Below are positions 45,772 through 54,658 of a DNA stretch of 64,000 nt, one piece after another (the first letter of the stretch is position 1; every line of letters begins with the position of its first letter). The position numbers and the translations under genes were made by a program. The notes beneath the pieces were generated by a model. The model was given only the letters and a program-made list of their open reading frames with translations, ran no database searches and had not been told where the DNA came from. The stretch comes from Nitriliruptoraceae bacterium (GTDB taxonomy: Bacteria > Actinomycetota > Nitriliruptoria > Nitriliruptorales > Nitriliruptoraceae): the NCBI GenBank assembly GCA_018401275.1, contig JAGYKW010000002.1, positions 107,940-171,939 on the forward strand, given 5' to 3'.

Positions 45772-45788
45772 CTCAGGGAACGCTCAGG
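45772..45788 (+). promoter_or_regulatory. 11-bp-spaced direct repeat, candidate response-regulator box
   Basis: CTCAGG at 45772-45777 and again at 45783-45788, exactly one helical turn apart, the arrangement bound by OmpR/PhoB-type regulators. It lies ~70 bp upstream of the secreted protein gene that heads the two-component operon. Autoregulation is inferred. Confidence 0.4.
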
Positions 45789-45855
45789 TGCCCACGGGAC
45801 ACTTCTCCCGTCGAAGCGTCGCCACTCCCGGCCGCGCCTGACAGGAGGAGCACCG

Positions 45856-46383
45856 ATGACCACGACCCCCGAACAGAACACCCCAGGACCGAGCACCCCG
45901 GAACCGAGCACCCCGGCCCGGACGTCGCGTCGGCGACCGCTCGTCATCGCCGTCGGCATCACCACGCTCGCGCTCGCTGGCGCTGCGTTCGTCAGCCTGC
46001 CGAACATGGCGGTCGCGCAGGATGCGCGTGGTCAGGTCGACCCTGCCGAGCGTGCGGCCCACGTGGAGGAGATGGCGGAGAAGTTCGGTGTCGACCCCGA
46101 TGTGCTGAGCGCCACGATGGAGGCGTTGCGCGCTGACCTCGCCGCGGACCGCGACGAAGCGCGTGAGGCGCTGATGCAGCTCGAGCCCGAGGCACGTCGC
46201 GCAGCGATGCGCGAGTTCGCCGAGCAGCGTCGTGCGGCGATGGTCGCGGCGCTCGAGGAGCTGGGCGTCGACCCTGATGTGCTCGCACAGCACCAGGCCG
46301 AGCGTCGGGCCGAGCGCCAGGCAGCGCACGGCGGCGAGCGCGGCTCACAGCAGCACCGTGGCGGCCCCGGCATGCGCGGCTGA
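45856..46383 (+). CDS. Secreted Spy/CpxP-like helical protein
   Basis: 175 aa, AGGAGGAG upstream. A cytoplasmic Pro/Thr start, a signal anchor (LVIAVGITTLALAGAAFVSL to AVAQ), then a charged helical region with heptad-like Ala/Glu/Arg (EMAEKFGVDPDVLSATMEAL, RDEAREALMQLEPEARRAAM, AALEELGVDPDVLAQHQAER) and a Gly/His/Arg tail. The duplicated 'FGVDPDVL / LGVDPDVL' suggests two helical hairpins. Its location before a response regulator and sensor kinase suggests a periplasmic-side sensor accessory or stress chaperone. Confidence 0.65.
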   Translation: MTTTPEQNTPGPSTPEPSTPARTSRRRPLVIAVGITTLALAGAAFVSLPNMAVAQDARGQVDPAERAAHVEEMAEKFGVDPDVLSATMEALRADLAADRDEAREALMQLEPEARRAAMREFAEQRRAAMVAALEELGVDPDVLAQHQAERRAERQAAHGGERGSQQHRGGPGMRG

Positions 46384-46406
46384 ACCTGCTGGACACCAGG
46401 CTGCTG

Positions 46407-46436
46407 GACCGCACCGTCCTCACCGACGGTGCGGTC
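46407..46436 (+). terminator. Strong hairpin between the Spy-like gene and the response regulator
   Basis: GACCGCACCGTC pairs perfectly with GACGGTGCGGTC (12 bp) around a 6-nt loop. No T run follows. It may be a terminator or partial attenuator lowering expression of the two-component genes. Confidence 0.65.
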
Positions 46437-46491
46437 TAGCGTCATGTGCACCGCAGCGCAGGCCGCAGGTCGACGGCCGGCAGGAGCAGGA

Positions 46492-47193
46492 GTGAGCGTG
46501 AGCGACGTGAGCGATCCGGACGGACCGCTCGTCCTCGTCGTCGAGGACGATGGTGCGGTGCGTCGATCGCTCGAACGCGCCCTGCCGCTGCACGGGTTCC
46601 GCGTCCGCGCCGTCGGGGACGGTCTGGCCGCGCTCAGTGCGCTCGGGCAGGAACGGCCCGCGCTCGTCGTGCTCGACGTCGGACTGCCCGGACCCGACGG
46701 CCTGCGCATCACCGCGCGGCTGCGGGCGGACGGCGATCCGGTACCGGTGCTCCTGCTCACCGCGCGCGACGCGGTCGTGGACCGCGTCGCCGGCTTCGAG
46801 GCCGGTGCGGACGACTACCTGACCAAGCCGTTCGCGCTCGAGGAGCTCGTCGCCCGGCTGCGCGCGCTGCTGCGGCGCGGCGTGACGCCGGAGCAGCCGC
46901 TGCGCCTGCGGGTGGGCGATGTGGTCATCGACCTCGACGGTCACCGTGTCGTGCGGGGCGAGCGTCCGGTCGAACTCACCCCGACGGAGTTCGCCATCCT
47001 CGGGCTGCTCGCCGAGCACCCGGGACGTGTCGTCACGCGCGAGCACCTGACCGACGTCGTCTGGGACGGTGAGGAGGTCGGCGCGAACGCGCTCGAGCAG
47101 CACGTCGCCGGGCTGCGTCGACGGCTCGAGATCGACGGTGCTTCGCGCATCGTCCACACCGTGCGCGGTGTCGGTTACGTGGCGCGCCCATGA
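46492..47193 (+). CDS. OmpR/PhoB-family response regulator
   Basis: 233 aa from GTG 46492 (GTG 46498 also possible; AGGAG just upstream). Receiver domain: LVLVVEDDGAVRRSLERALP, phospho-acceptor Asp62 in ALVVLDVGLPGPDGL, Thr/Lys switch in LLLTARDAVVDRVAGFEAGA and DDYLTKPF (Lys112). C-terminal winged helix: RPVELTPTEFAILGLLAEHP, GRVVTREHLTDVVWDGEEVG, ALEQHVAGLRRRLEIDGA, IVHTVRGVGYVA. Coupled to the kinase by a 4-nt overlap. Confidence 0.93.
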   Translation: MSVSDVSDPDGPLVLVVEDDGAVRRSLERALPLHGFRVRAVGDGLAALSALGQERPALVVLDVGLPGPDGLRITARLRADGDPVPVLLLTARDAVVDRVAGFEAGADDYLTKPFALEELVARLRALLRRGVTPEQPLRLRVGDVVIDLDGHRVVRGERPVELTPTEFAILGLLAEHPGRVVTREHLTDVVWDGEEVGANALEQHVAGLRRRLEIDGASRIVHTVRGVGYVARP

Positions 47194-48632
47194 GCCTGCG
47201 CGCCCGCATCGCCTGGATCGTCGCACTCACCGTCACCGTGCTGCTCGTGGCTGTCGGTGCGGCCGTGCAGGTCGTGACGGCCTCCACCCTGGTCGCCGCG
47301 GTCGACGAGGACCTGCGAGCGATCGCCGCCAGCATCGAGCGTGACCCACGAGGCCTCGTTGTGCTCGCGCCCGGCCGGGACCGTTTCGGTGGCGCGGCCG
47401 GCATCGTGCAGGTCGTCGACGAGCGAGGCATCGTGCCGCTGCCACGCCGAGGCATGACCGGCGCGGTAGCGGACGTCGTGCGACTGCCGGTCGATGATGA
47501 GGTGCTGGCGGTCGCACGCGGTGAGGCGCCGGCTTCGATCCGCACGCTCGAGGTCGAGGGCATCCGCCTGCGCATGCTCGTGGCACCGATCACGGAGCGC
47601 TTCGCCGTCCAGGTCGCCAGACCGCTCGACGAGGTCGAGACCGTCATCGGCGCGCTGCGTCGTCGGACCGTGCTGCTGACGATGGCAGGCGCGCTGCTCG
47701 CGGCGCTCGCCGCATGGTTGGTCGCCGGCCGCTCCATCCGTCCGGTCGCAGCGCTCACGAGCGCGGTCGAAGGGGTGCGCGACGGCGCCGACCTCGCCCG
47801 GCGCGTCAGCCCGGTGACCTCCGGTGACGACGAGGTCGCGCGGCTCGCCCGTGCGTTCGACGCGATGCTCGAGCGGCTCGAGGCGTCACGCGTCGCGCAG
47901 GACCGCTTGGCCGCGGACGCCTCGCACGAGCTGCGCACGCCACTCACGAGCCTCCGGACCAACGTCGAGGTGCTCGCGGCCGACGCCGAGCGGCTCGCGC
48001 CCGACGTGCGTCGGCAGCTGACCGAGGACGTCATCGGTCAGCTCGAGGAGCTGACCGCGATGGTCGACGGGCTGGTGACGCTCACGCGCGTCGACACGGG
48101 GACGTCGGAGCGCACCGTGGTCGACGTGGCACTGCTCGCGGCCGAAGTCGTCGCGGCGGCCCGTCGCCGCTTCCCGCAGCGTGCCGACGACCTAATTCTT
48201 GACGTCGTCGACGTCGTCGACGTCACGGACGGCGGTGGTGCTGGCGGAGCGCTCACCGTCGGGGACGCGCGGGAGCTGATGCTCGCCGTCAGTGCGATGG
48301 TCGACAACGCCGTCAAGTACGCACCGGAGGGCACGATCGTCGTCCGGGTCGAGCGGTCGCGCGACGACGGCGTGCTGCGCGTGATCGTGCGCGACCAGGG
48401 ACCCGGCGTCGATGCGGCGCTGCTCCCCGACCTCTTCGCGCGCTTCTACCGCACGCCCGATGCACGCTCGCGCCCGGGTGCCGGGCTCGGCCTCGCGCTC
48501 GTCGACCGTGTCGCGCGTGGGCACGGGGGCGAGGCGCATGCTGCGCTCGTCGCGCCGCAAGGACTCTCCGTCACGCTCACGCTGCCCGCGTACGAGCAGG
48601 CCGCGCTCGGCCGTGAGCGCCGCGACGACTGA
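47190..48632 (+). CDS. Membrane sensor histidine kinase
   Basis: 480 aa. Transmembrane helices at ~8-30 and ~160-182 flank a ~130-residue extracytoplasmic sensor. HAMP domain follows (RSIRPVAALTSAVEGVRDGA). H-box DASHELRTPLTSLRTNVEV with His246; N-box MVDNAVKYAPEGTIVVRVER; G boxes VRDQGPGVDAALLPDLFARF and GAGLGLALVDRVARGHGG. Partner of the preceding regulator and probably responsive to an envelope signal, given the secreted Spy-like protein in the same operon. Confidence 0.93.
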   Translation: MSLRARIAWIVALTVTVLLVAVGAAVQVVTASTLVAAVDEDLRAIAASIERDPRGLVVLAPGRDRFGGAAGIVQVVDERGIVPLPRRGMTGAVADVVRLPVDDEVLAVARGEAPASIRTLEVEGIRLRMLVAPITERFAVQVARPLDEVETVIGALRRRTVLLTMAGALLAALAAWLVAGRSIRPVAALTSAVEGVRDGADLARRVSPVTSGDDEVARLARAFDAMLERLEASRVAQDRLAADASHELRTPLTSLRTNVEVLAADAERLAPDVRRQLTEDVIGQLEELTAMVDGLVTLTRVDTGTSERTVVDVALLAAEVVAAARRRFPQRADDLILDVVDVVDVTDGGGAGGALTVGDARELMLAVSAMVDNAVKYAPEGTIVVRVERSRDDGVLRVIVRDQGPGVDAALLPDLFARFYRTPDARSRPGAGLGLALVDRVARGHGGEAHAALVAPQGLSVTLTLPAYEQAALGRERRDD

Positions 48633-48659
48633 GCATCGCGTGCTTCGTGAGCCGCGCCG

Positions 48660-49466
48660 TCACTCGCCGTGGTCCTCGACCCATTCGGTGCCCTCGGGGC
48701 AGGAGGGCTGCCACGGGCAGTGCCGGCAGCGTTCGCTCGTGACGGGCACGAACTCGGTGTCGGCGGCGATCGCGCGGGCGGCGTCGCGCACGCGCAGCTC
48801 GGCGCGGGCCATCGCGTCCTCGTCGAGGCGCACGCTGACCGCGTCGGGCCCGGTGGGGTAGTGGTGGGTCGCGACGATGCCGGTCGCATGCGGGAAGCGT
48901 GCCCGCGCGAGCTGGCCATAGAGGTTGAGCTGGAAGTCGTCGTGCAGCTCGTCGGGGGTCGCGCGACGTGACGTGACCTTGTGGTCGACGAGCTCGATGA
49001 CCCCGTCGGGACGCTCCAGCACGAGATCGACGAACCCGATGATGCGGTGCTGCTGGTCGATGCGTCCGCGCAGCGCCTCCTCGACCCCGACGGGACGGGC
49101 GGGCGGGAGGTCCGCGTCGGGATCGAGCGCCTGGTCGCGCACCACGTCGAACTCGAGGGCGCGCGTGACCACGTCGATGCCGCGCTCCCGGTCCGCATCG
49201 CTGTCGAGGCCCTCCTTCGATAGCGCCGCATCGAGCGCCTCGAGCGCCAGGGGGAGATGCTCGCGGACCGGCGTGTCGTGCGCCACCTCCATCGCGGCCT
49301 TCCATGCGGCTTCGAGGGCGGCGTGCACGACGGAGCCGAAGCGCCACGACGGTGGGACGGGGCGGTCCTTGGGGCGCCGCTCGACGTAACCGAACCGGTA
49401 GCGGCGAGGGCAGCCCTCGTACTCGCGCGTCGAGGACACGCTGTGCCAGCGCACCTTCTCCGCCAT
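48660..49466 (-). CDS. RecB-family PD-(D/E)XK exonuclease
   Basis: 268 aa, AGGAG before ATG 49466. VSSTREYEGCPRRYRFGYVE at the N-terminus, HAALEAAWKAAM, then the nuclease core IIGFVDLVLERPDGVIELVD-HKVT (Asp...Glu-x-Lys-type), QLNLYGQLARARFP and a C-terminal TSERCRHCPWQPSCPEG. One early and three late cysteines (C19, then CxxCxxxxxC) match the 4Fe-4S cluster of Cas4/AddB-type nucleases. Stand-alone genes of this kind are common in actinobacteria and likely act in DNA repair. Confidence 0.85.
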   Translation of the reverse strand: MAEKVRWHSVSSTREYEGCPRRYRFGYVERRPKDRPVPPSWRFGSVVHAALEAAWKAAMEVAHDTPVREHLPLALEALDAALSKEGLDSDADRERGIDVVTRALEFDVVRDQALDPDADLPPARPVGVEEALRGRIDQQHRIIGFVDLVLERPDGVIELVDHKVTSRRATPDELHDDFQLNLYGQLARARFPHATGIVATHHYPTGPDAVSVRLDEDAMARAELRVRDAARAIAADTEFVPVTSERCRHCPWQPSCPEGTEWVEDHGE

Positions 49467-49528
49467 GTCAGGCTCCTCGGGCAGATGCGGCCGGCTCGCG
49501 ACGGCCGGCCTCGACGCTACTCGTCACC

Positions 49529-49564
49529 CGTGACGTCGCTCGTGACGTCACCCGTGACGTCGCC
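49529..49564. repeat. 12-bp tandem repeat between divergent genes
   Basis: CGTGACGTCGCT, CGTGACGTCACC, CGTGACGTCGCC with partial copies on both sides. Each unit carries the palindrome GACGTC, so it could also be a regulator binding array. Confidence 0.8.
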
Positions 49565-49590
49565 CGTCACGGGGGCTCTGCGTCGCCACC

Positions 49591-49596
49591 TACGCT
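49591..49596 (+). promoter_or_regulatory. -10-like box of yaaA
   Basis: TACGCT ends 8 nt before ATG 49605; no Shine-Dalgarno sequence. Confidence 0.35.
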
Positions 49597-49604
49597 TCGC
49601 TCCC

Positions 49605-50405
49605 ATGCGCCGACCTGTGATCCTGCTCCCGCCGTCCAAGGGCAAGGCCCTCGGTGGCCGCGGCCGTCCGTATGCACGCACGATCGCCCGCGGTCCGCTC
49701 GCCGCGCACCGACGCGAGCTGCTCGCCGCAGCGGTCGCGTCCGCTGGGGAGCGTGACGACGCGGTGCTCGCGCGCCGCTGCGGTGTCGCGACGAGTGACG
49801 CGTCGGACGCGCGCCGCACGCTGCGCGGACTCGCCGACGCCCCGACCATGCCGGCGCATCAGCGCTACACCGGCGTCGTGCACGGCAACGCGGGGCTCGC
49901 GACGGTCGACCCGGCCGGTGTCGGCGCGGACGTGCGCATCGTGTCCGCACTGCTCGGGCTCGTCGCGCTCGACGAGCCGGTCCCCGCCTACCGCCTCGAG
50001 TTCACCGCGACGCTGCCGGGCCTCGCCGGCTCGTCGACCGGCAGCGTCGCCACGTTCTGGCGCGACCGGCTGGCCGAGGAGCTGTGCCGCGCGGCCGTCG
50101 GCGCGCGCGTGTGGGACCTGCTGCCCGCCGAGCACGCCCGGATGTGGCCGGCCGGGCTGCGCGACGAGCTCGACGTCATCGGGGTGCGCTTCGTCCGGCC
50201 CGACGGACGTGCAGCGAACGCGGCCCGCACGAAGGTCGCGAAGGGGCTGCTGACGGCGCTGCTGCTCGCGCGGCCCCGGACCACCGTCGCCGGTCTGCTG
50301 CGCCTCGCAGCGGACGAGCCGCTCGGGCCCGGCTGGACGCTGACGGCCGAGGACGGTGCGGAGGGTGAGGAAGGTCCGGTCGTGACCGCGACGTTCGCCG
50401 GCTGA
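49605..50405 (+). CDS. yaaA: YaaA family peroxide stress protein
   Basis: 266 aa. Opening VILLPPSKGKALGGRGRPY is the YaaA/DUF328 signature; RYTGVVHGNAGLATVDPAGV, VRIVSALLGLVALDEPVPAY, RLEFTATLPGL and VWDLLPAEHARMWP follow. In E. coli YaaA lowers free intracellular iron under peroxide stress and binds DNA. Role here inferred from family. Followed 22 nt later by prfC, which has its own -10-like box. Confidence 0.85.
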   Translation: MRRPVILLPPSKGKALGGRGRPYARTIARGPLAAHRRELLAAAVASAGERDDAVLARRCGVATSDASDARRTLRGLADAPTMPAHQRYTGVVHGNAGLATVDPAGVGADVRIVSALLGLVALDEPVPAYRLEFTATLPGLAGSSTGSVATFWRDRLAEELCRAAVGARVWDLLPAEHARMWPAGLRDELDVIGVRFVRPDGRAANAARTKVAKGLLTALLLARPRTTVAGLLRLAADEPLGPGWTLTAEDGAEGEEGPVVTATFAG

Positions 50406-50414
50406 GCACGCGCC

Positions 50415-50420
50415 TACCCT
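50415..50420 (+). promoter_or_regulatory. -10-like box of prfC
   Basis: TACCCT ends 7 nt before ATG 50428; leaderless spacing. Confidence 0.4.
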
Positions 50421-50427
50421 GCTCTCC

Positions 50428-52038
50428 ATGACCTCCCTGACAGGCGCAGCCGGCGCCGCCGTGCTCGCCGAGGCCGCCCGTCGGCGGACCTTCGCGATCA
50501 TCTCCCATCCTGACGCGGGCAAGACGACGCTCACGGAGAAGTTCCTGCTGTACGGAGGCGCGATCCAGCAGGCCGGCGAGGTGCGTCAGCGGCGCGACAC
50601 GCGTGCGACGTCCTCGGACTGGCTCAAGATCGAGCAGCAGCGCGGCATCTCGGTGTCGTCGTCGGTGATGCGCTTCGACCACGCCGACCACGTCCTGAAC
50701 CTGCTGGACACGCCGGGCCACCACGACTTCTCCGAGGACACCTACCGCGTGCTGTCCGGCGTCGACTCGGCCGTGATGGTCATCGACGCCGCACGTGGCG
50801 TCGAGCCGCAGACGGAGAAGCTGCACGCCGTGTGCCGCCGACGCGGCACGCCGGTCATCACGTTCGTGAACAAGATGGACCGCGCTGCACCGGAGCCGCT
50901 CGAGATCCTCGATGATCTCGAGGAGAAGCTCGGCATGGCGCCGCTGCCCGTCACCTGGCCGGTGCATGACGCGGGCCGCTTCCTCGGCGTGATCGACCGT
51001 CGTGACGGTCGCTTCCACCACCTCGAGGGGACCGGTCGCGGACGCACGACCGGCGTCGCGTCGGCCGAGCGCTGGGAGGACGTGCGTGCGTCGCTCCCGG
51101 ACGCATCGGTCCGCTCCGCCGAGGAGGAGCTCGAGCTGCTCGACTCGCTGGGTCGCACGGTCGACACCGACGCGCTCAGCGCCGCCTACCTCGACGGCAG
51201 CGCCACGCCCGTGTTCTTCGGCTCGGCGCTCGTGAACTTCGGGGTGCGGCTGCTGCTGGATGCGGTCGTCGCGCTCGCGCCCCCACCGTCGGCACGGTCG
51301 ACCGTCGAGGGCGCGGTGCGCGAGCTGGACGATGCGTTCAGCGGGTTCGTGTTCAAGGTGCAGGCGAACCTCGACCCGCGTCACCGCGACCGGCTCGCCT
51401 TCGTGCGCATCTGCTCGGGACGCTTCGAGCGTGGGACCTCGCTCAGCTGCACGCGCACCGGACGGCGCGTCATCGCGAAGTACGCGCACCAGGTGTTCGG
51501 CCGTGACCGCGAGACCGTCGAGGAGGCGTTCCCCGGGGACATCATCGGCCTCGTGAACGCGACCGACCTGCGCATCGGCGACACGCTGCACGACGGTCCG
51601 GCCATCACGTTCCCGCCGCTGCCGACGTTCACGCCGGAGCGCTTCGCGGTCGCGTCGCTCGCGGACCGCTCGAAGGTCAAGCAGTTCCGCCGCGGACTCG
51701 AGCAGCTCGACGAGGAGGGTGTGGTGCAGGTGCTGCGCCATCCGGACCTCGGCGACCAGGAACCGCTGCTCGCTGCTGTGGGTCAGCTGCAGTTCGACGT
51801 CGCGGCCTGGCGCATGGAGCACGAGTTCGGCGCGCCGATGCGGCTGGCGGCCGCGAGCTGGGCGGCGGCACGCGGCACCGATGACGCGTCGGTCACGAAG
51901 CTGCGCGGCCTGCGTGACACGGCCGTCTACCACCGGGCCGACGGTGTGCCGCTGGCGCTGTTCCGCAGCGAGTGGGTCGCGAAGCGTGCCGAGGCGGACC
52001 ATCCGGACCTGACGCTCACGCAGATCCTGTTCGCCTGA
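50428..52038 (+). CDS. prfC: Peptide chain release factor 3
   Basis: 536 aa. GTPase motifs: FAIISHPDAGKTTLTEKFLL (G1), RGISVSSSVMRF (G2), LLDTPGHHDFSEDTYRVLSG (G3), FVNKMDR (G4). RF3-specific features: GAIQQAGEVRQRRDTRATSS with DWLKIEQQRGIS, and the C-terminal region EEGVVQVLRHPDLGDQEPLL, AAVGQLQFDVAAWRMEHEFG. RF3 releases RF1/RF2 from the ribosome. Full length and intact. Confidence 0.95.
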   Translation: MTSLTGAAGAAVLAEAARRRTFAIISHPDAGKTTLTEKFLLYGGAIQQAGEVRQRRDTRATSSDWLKIEQQRGISVSSSVMRFDHADHVLNLLDTPGHHDFSEDTYRVLSGVDSAVMVIDAARGVEPQTEKLHAVCRRRGTPVITFVNKMDRAAPEPLEILDDLEEKLGMAPLPVTWPVHDAGRFLGVIDRRDGRFHHLEGTGRGRTTGVASAERWEDVRASLPDASVRSAEEELELLDSLGRTVDTDALSAAYLDGSATPVFFGSALVNFGVRLLLDAVVALAPPPSARSTVEGAVRELDDAFSGFVFKVQANLDPRHRDRLAFVRICSGRFERGTSLSCTRTGRRVIAKYAHQVFGRDRETVEEAFPGDIIGLVNATDLRIGDTLHDGPAITFPPLPTFTPERFAVASLADRSKVKQFRRGLEQLDEEGVVQVLRHPDLGDQEPLLAAVGQLQFDVAAWRMEHEFGAPMRLAAASWAAARGTDDASVTKLRGLRDTAVYHRADGVPLALFRSEWVAKRAEADHPDLTLTQILFA

Positions 52039-52050
52039 GCACGCCGTGCT

Positions 52051-53402
52051 GTGCACGCACGCAGGACGAACGCAGGACCGAAGGCTCGACGTTCTCGGGC
52101 TGGCGCATGGTCGCGCTCGCTGCGGTGACGCTCGGGCCTCACGGGGCCGGGGCAGACGGTCGGGGTCAGCGTGTTCGTCGACCCGATGATGGCGGCGCTC
52201 GACCTGACCCGCTCGCAGGTGTCCGCTGCCTACCTCGTCGGCACGCTGCTCGCGTCGCTCGCGCTCCCACGGGTGGGGCGCGCGCTCGACGAGTACGGCA
52301 CGCGGCGCACGCTGCTCGTCGTCGCCGTCGGCCTGGCCGTCGCGCTGGGTGGCATGGGGCTGGTCGTCGGTGCCGCGACGCTCACGCTCGGATTCGTCGG
52401 CATCCGCATGCTCGGGCAGGGTGTCGCTGTCGCTCATCGCGACCAACGCGGTCGCGCCATGGTTCGACGCGTCGCCGCGGCTCGCGATCGGCATCGTCAC
52501 CGCGGTCGGCTCGTCGCTCATCGCGCTGGTGCCGCTGCTCGCCGCGTGGGGGATCGCGACGGGTCGGCTGGCGCATCATGTGGGTCGTGCTCGGCGTGCT
52601 CGTCGTGGTCGTGCTCGTGCCGGTCGCGCTGCGCGGCTTCATCGACCGGCCCGCATGACGTCGGGCAGCATCCGGACGGTGACGCCCCGGATCTCGACGC
52701 CGCAGCCGGTCATGTGGTATGGCGTCGACAGGTGGCCTGCCGGTCCGTCCCGAGCGCATGCGGCCGCTCCACCGCGGTCCGGCCGCGATCACACACGCGC
52801 CGAGGCGCTGCGCACTCCCGATGCTCTGGGCCCTCATCGGGGGCAGCGGTCGCGACGGGCATGCTGACGACGGCGCTCGCGTTCCACCAGATCGACCTGC
52901 TCGGTGAGCAGGGACTCACGCTCGGTCGAGGCCGCCGCGAACTTCCTCCCGCAGACGGTGGCGACGTTCTCGACGGTGCTGCATCGTCGGCGCGCTCGTC
53001 GACCACATCGCACCGCGCTGGATCCTGCTGACCTCGATGATGCTGCTGACGATCGCGATGCTCGCCGTGCCGCTCGTGCGGCCCGGTGCGAGTGCCGTCG
53101 CGTACGGGATGGCGCTGGGCGCATCGGGGGCTGCGGCACGGGCCCTCGAGGCCGGCGCGATCCCGCGCCTGTACGGGCTGCGACACCTGGGTTCCATCCG
53201 CGGGATGGTGACCGCACTCGGGGAGCGTCGACGGCGCTCGGACCGCTGGCGCTCTCGCTCGGACACGACGCGACGGGTGGCTTACGGCGGCGTGCTGCGC
53301 TGGCTCGTCGTGCTGCCGATCACCGTCGCGGTGCTCGGGATGTTCGCGCCGATGCCAGGACCACCGGACGCACGCAGGATGAACGCACACCGGTTCGCAT
53401 GA
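52051..53402 (+). pseudogene. MFS transporter with many frame changes
   Basis: Pieces of one MFS protein lie in order but in shifting frames: STFSGWRMVALAAVTLG, VFVDPMMAALDLTRSQVSAA, YLVGTLLASLALPRVGRALD, LSLIATNAVAPWFDASPRLA, VGWRIMWVVLGVLVVVVLVP, TALAFHQIDLLGEQGLTL, DHIAPRWILLTSMMLLTIAM, LYGLRHLGSIRGMVTALG and RWLVVLPITVAVLGMF. At least eight single-base changes in 1.35 kb, e.g. one extra C near 52140. The start is uncertain (GTG 52051 or later). Damage is much denser than in any neighbour, so a real pseudogene is more likely here than elsewhere, though the segments are well conserved. Confidence 0.75.
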
Positions 53403-53437
53403 TCGGGTGAGGGTCGGTAGGGTCGTCCGACCGGTGT

Positions 53438-53452
53438 CGTTGAGCGTCAACG
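53438..53452. promoter_or_regulatory. Perfect inverted repeat upstream of the osmoprotectant-binding gene
   Basis: CGTTGA-GCG-TCAACG, 6+3+6. It lies ~140 bp before the start of the binding protein gene, downstream of a TAGGGT box (53418-53423). Candidate operator. Confidence 0.35.
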
Positions 53453-53591
53453 TGGCGTTCCGACCGGCTCGTGCGCCGTGAATGCGGCGGATCCGGCACC
53501 TCACGCATGGTCCTGCGCCATCCGGCGCGCGATCACGGCCGTCGCATCCCCTGGCGCACGAGGCCCCCTATCCCCTCTCACGGAGAACAGA

Positions 53592-54566
53592 ATGACCCAG
53601 GTATCGAGAACGCTCCGCATCGCAGCACTCACCCTCGCCACCGGCCTCACGCTCGCCGCGTGCGGCGCCGACGGCGAGGACACCACGGCAGACCCGGGCA
53701 ACGGCGCGACGCCGGCTCCTGCCCCGGCTGACGCTCCGACGATCGTCGTCGGCTCGAAGGACTTCACCGAGAACATCCTGCTCGGCCAGATGCTCGTCAT
53801 CGCGCTCGAGGAGGCTGGGATCGACGTCGAGGACCGCACCAACCTCGGTGGCACCGTCGTGAACCGCGACGCGCTGCTCGCGGACCAGATCAACGTCTAC
53901 CCCGAGTACAACGGCACCGGCTGGACCGTGCACCTCGGCCAGGAGGACCCGTCGTTCGACCGCCAGGAGCTGTACGACCTGGTCGCGGACAAGGACCTCG
54001 CCGACAACGGCATCCGCTGGGTCGGCCTGTCCCCGCTGAACAACACCTACGGCTTCGCGTCGTCGCCCGCAGCGACCGCAGCGAACGGTGGTGAGGCCTT
54101 CACGTTCCAGACGATGGCCGACTACCTCGAGGCCAACCCCGACGCCGTCGCCTGCATGGAGTCGGAGTTCCCGGACCGTCCCGACGGGCTCATCCTCTGG
54201 GAGGAGCACACGGGCTTCGAGATCCCGCAGGAGCAGCAGGTCATCCTCGAGACCGGTGTCGTGTACACCGAGACCGGGAACGACAACTGCGACTTCGGTG
54301 AGGTGTTCACGACCGATGGCCGCATCGACGGCCTGGGTCTGAGCCTGGTCGTCGACCCGGGCGTCATGATCCTCTACAACCTGTCGTTCACGTTCCGTGA
54401 CGAGGTCCTCGAGGCCTCCGACCCGCAGCTCGTCACCATCGCTGAGGCGATCGTGGCCGGACTCGACAACGAGACGATGGTCGCCCTGAACTTCGAGGTC
54501 GACATCAACGGTCGTGAGTACGACGACGTCGCACGTGAGTACCTGGAGACGATCGGGCTCGCCTGA
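53592..54566 (+). CDS. Osmoprotectant (glycine betaine/choline) ABC transporter binding lipoprotein
   Basis: 324 aa, GGAG upstream of ATG 53592. Lipobox LTLAACG. After a Pro/Ala linker: TIVVGSKDFTENILLGQMLV, LGGTVVNRDALLADQINVYP, EYNGTGWTVHLG, IRWVGLSPLNNTYGFASS, the OpuBC/OpuCC/ProX (QAT family) fold. Binds quaternary amines outside the cell and delivers them to the permease. Unusually it is transcribed toward the ABC operon, not within it; a strong hairpin separates the convergent ends. Confidence 0.9.
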   Translation: MTQVSRTLRIAALTLATGLTLAACGADGEDTTADPGNGATPAPAPADAPTIVVGSKDFTENILLGQMLVIALEEAGIDVEDRTNLGGTVVNRDALLADQINVYPEYNGTGWTVHLGQEDPSFDRQELYDLVADKDLADNGIRWVGLSPLNNTYGFASSPAATAANGGEAFTFQTMADYLEANPDAVACMESEFPDRPDGLILWEEHTGFEIPQEQQVILETGVVYTETGNDNCDFGEVFTTDGRIDGLGLSLVVDPGVMILYNLSFTFRDEVLEASDPQLVTIAEAIVAGLDNETMVALNFEVDINGREYDDVAREYLETIGLA

Positions 54567-54576
54567 TCGTTCCGAC

Positions 54577-54612
54577 ACGTCGGGGGTCCGCCTACGGGTG
54601 GGCCCCCGACGT
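54577..54612. terminator. Bidirectional terminator hairpin
   Basis: ACGTCGGGGG (54577-54586) pairs perfectly with CCCCCGACGT (54603-54612) and lies between the convergent binding protein and permease genes. Confidence 0.85.
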
Positions 54613-54658
54613 CTGTGCGCAGGTTCCGCACGACCCCGGCGCAGCTGCCTCAGATGCC

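Noticed and set aside
48660..49466. Cas4 of a CRISPR system
   Set aside because: The Cys/PD-(D/E)XK layout is Cas4-like, but no other cas gene or array exists and stand-alone RecB-like nucleases are common in actinobacteria.
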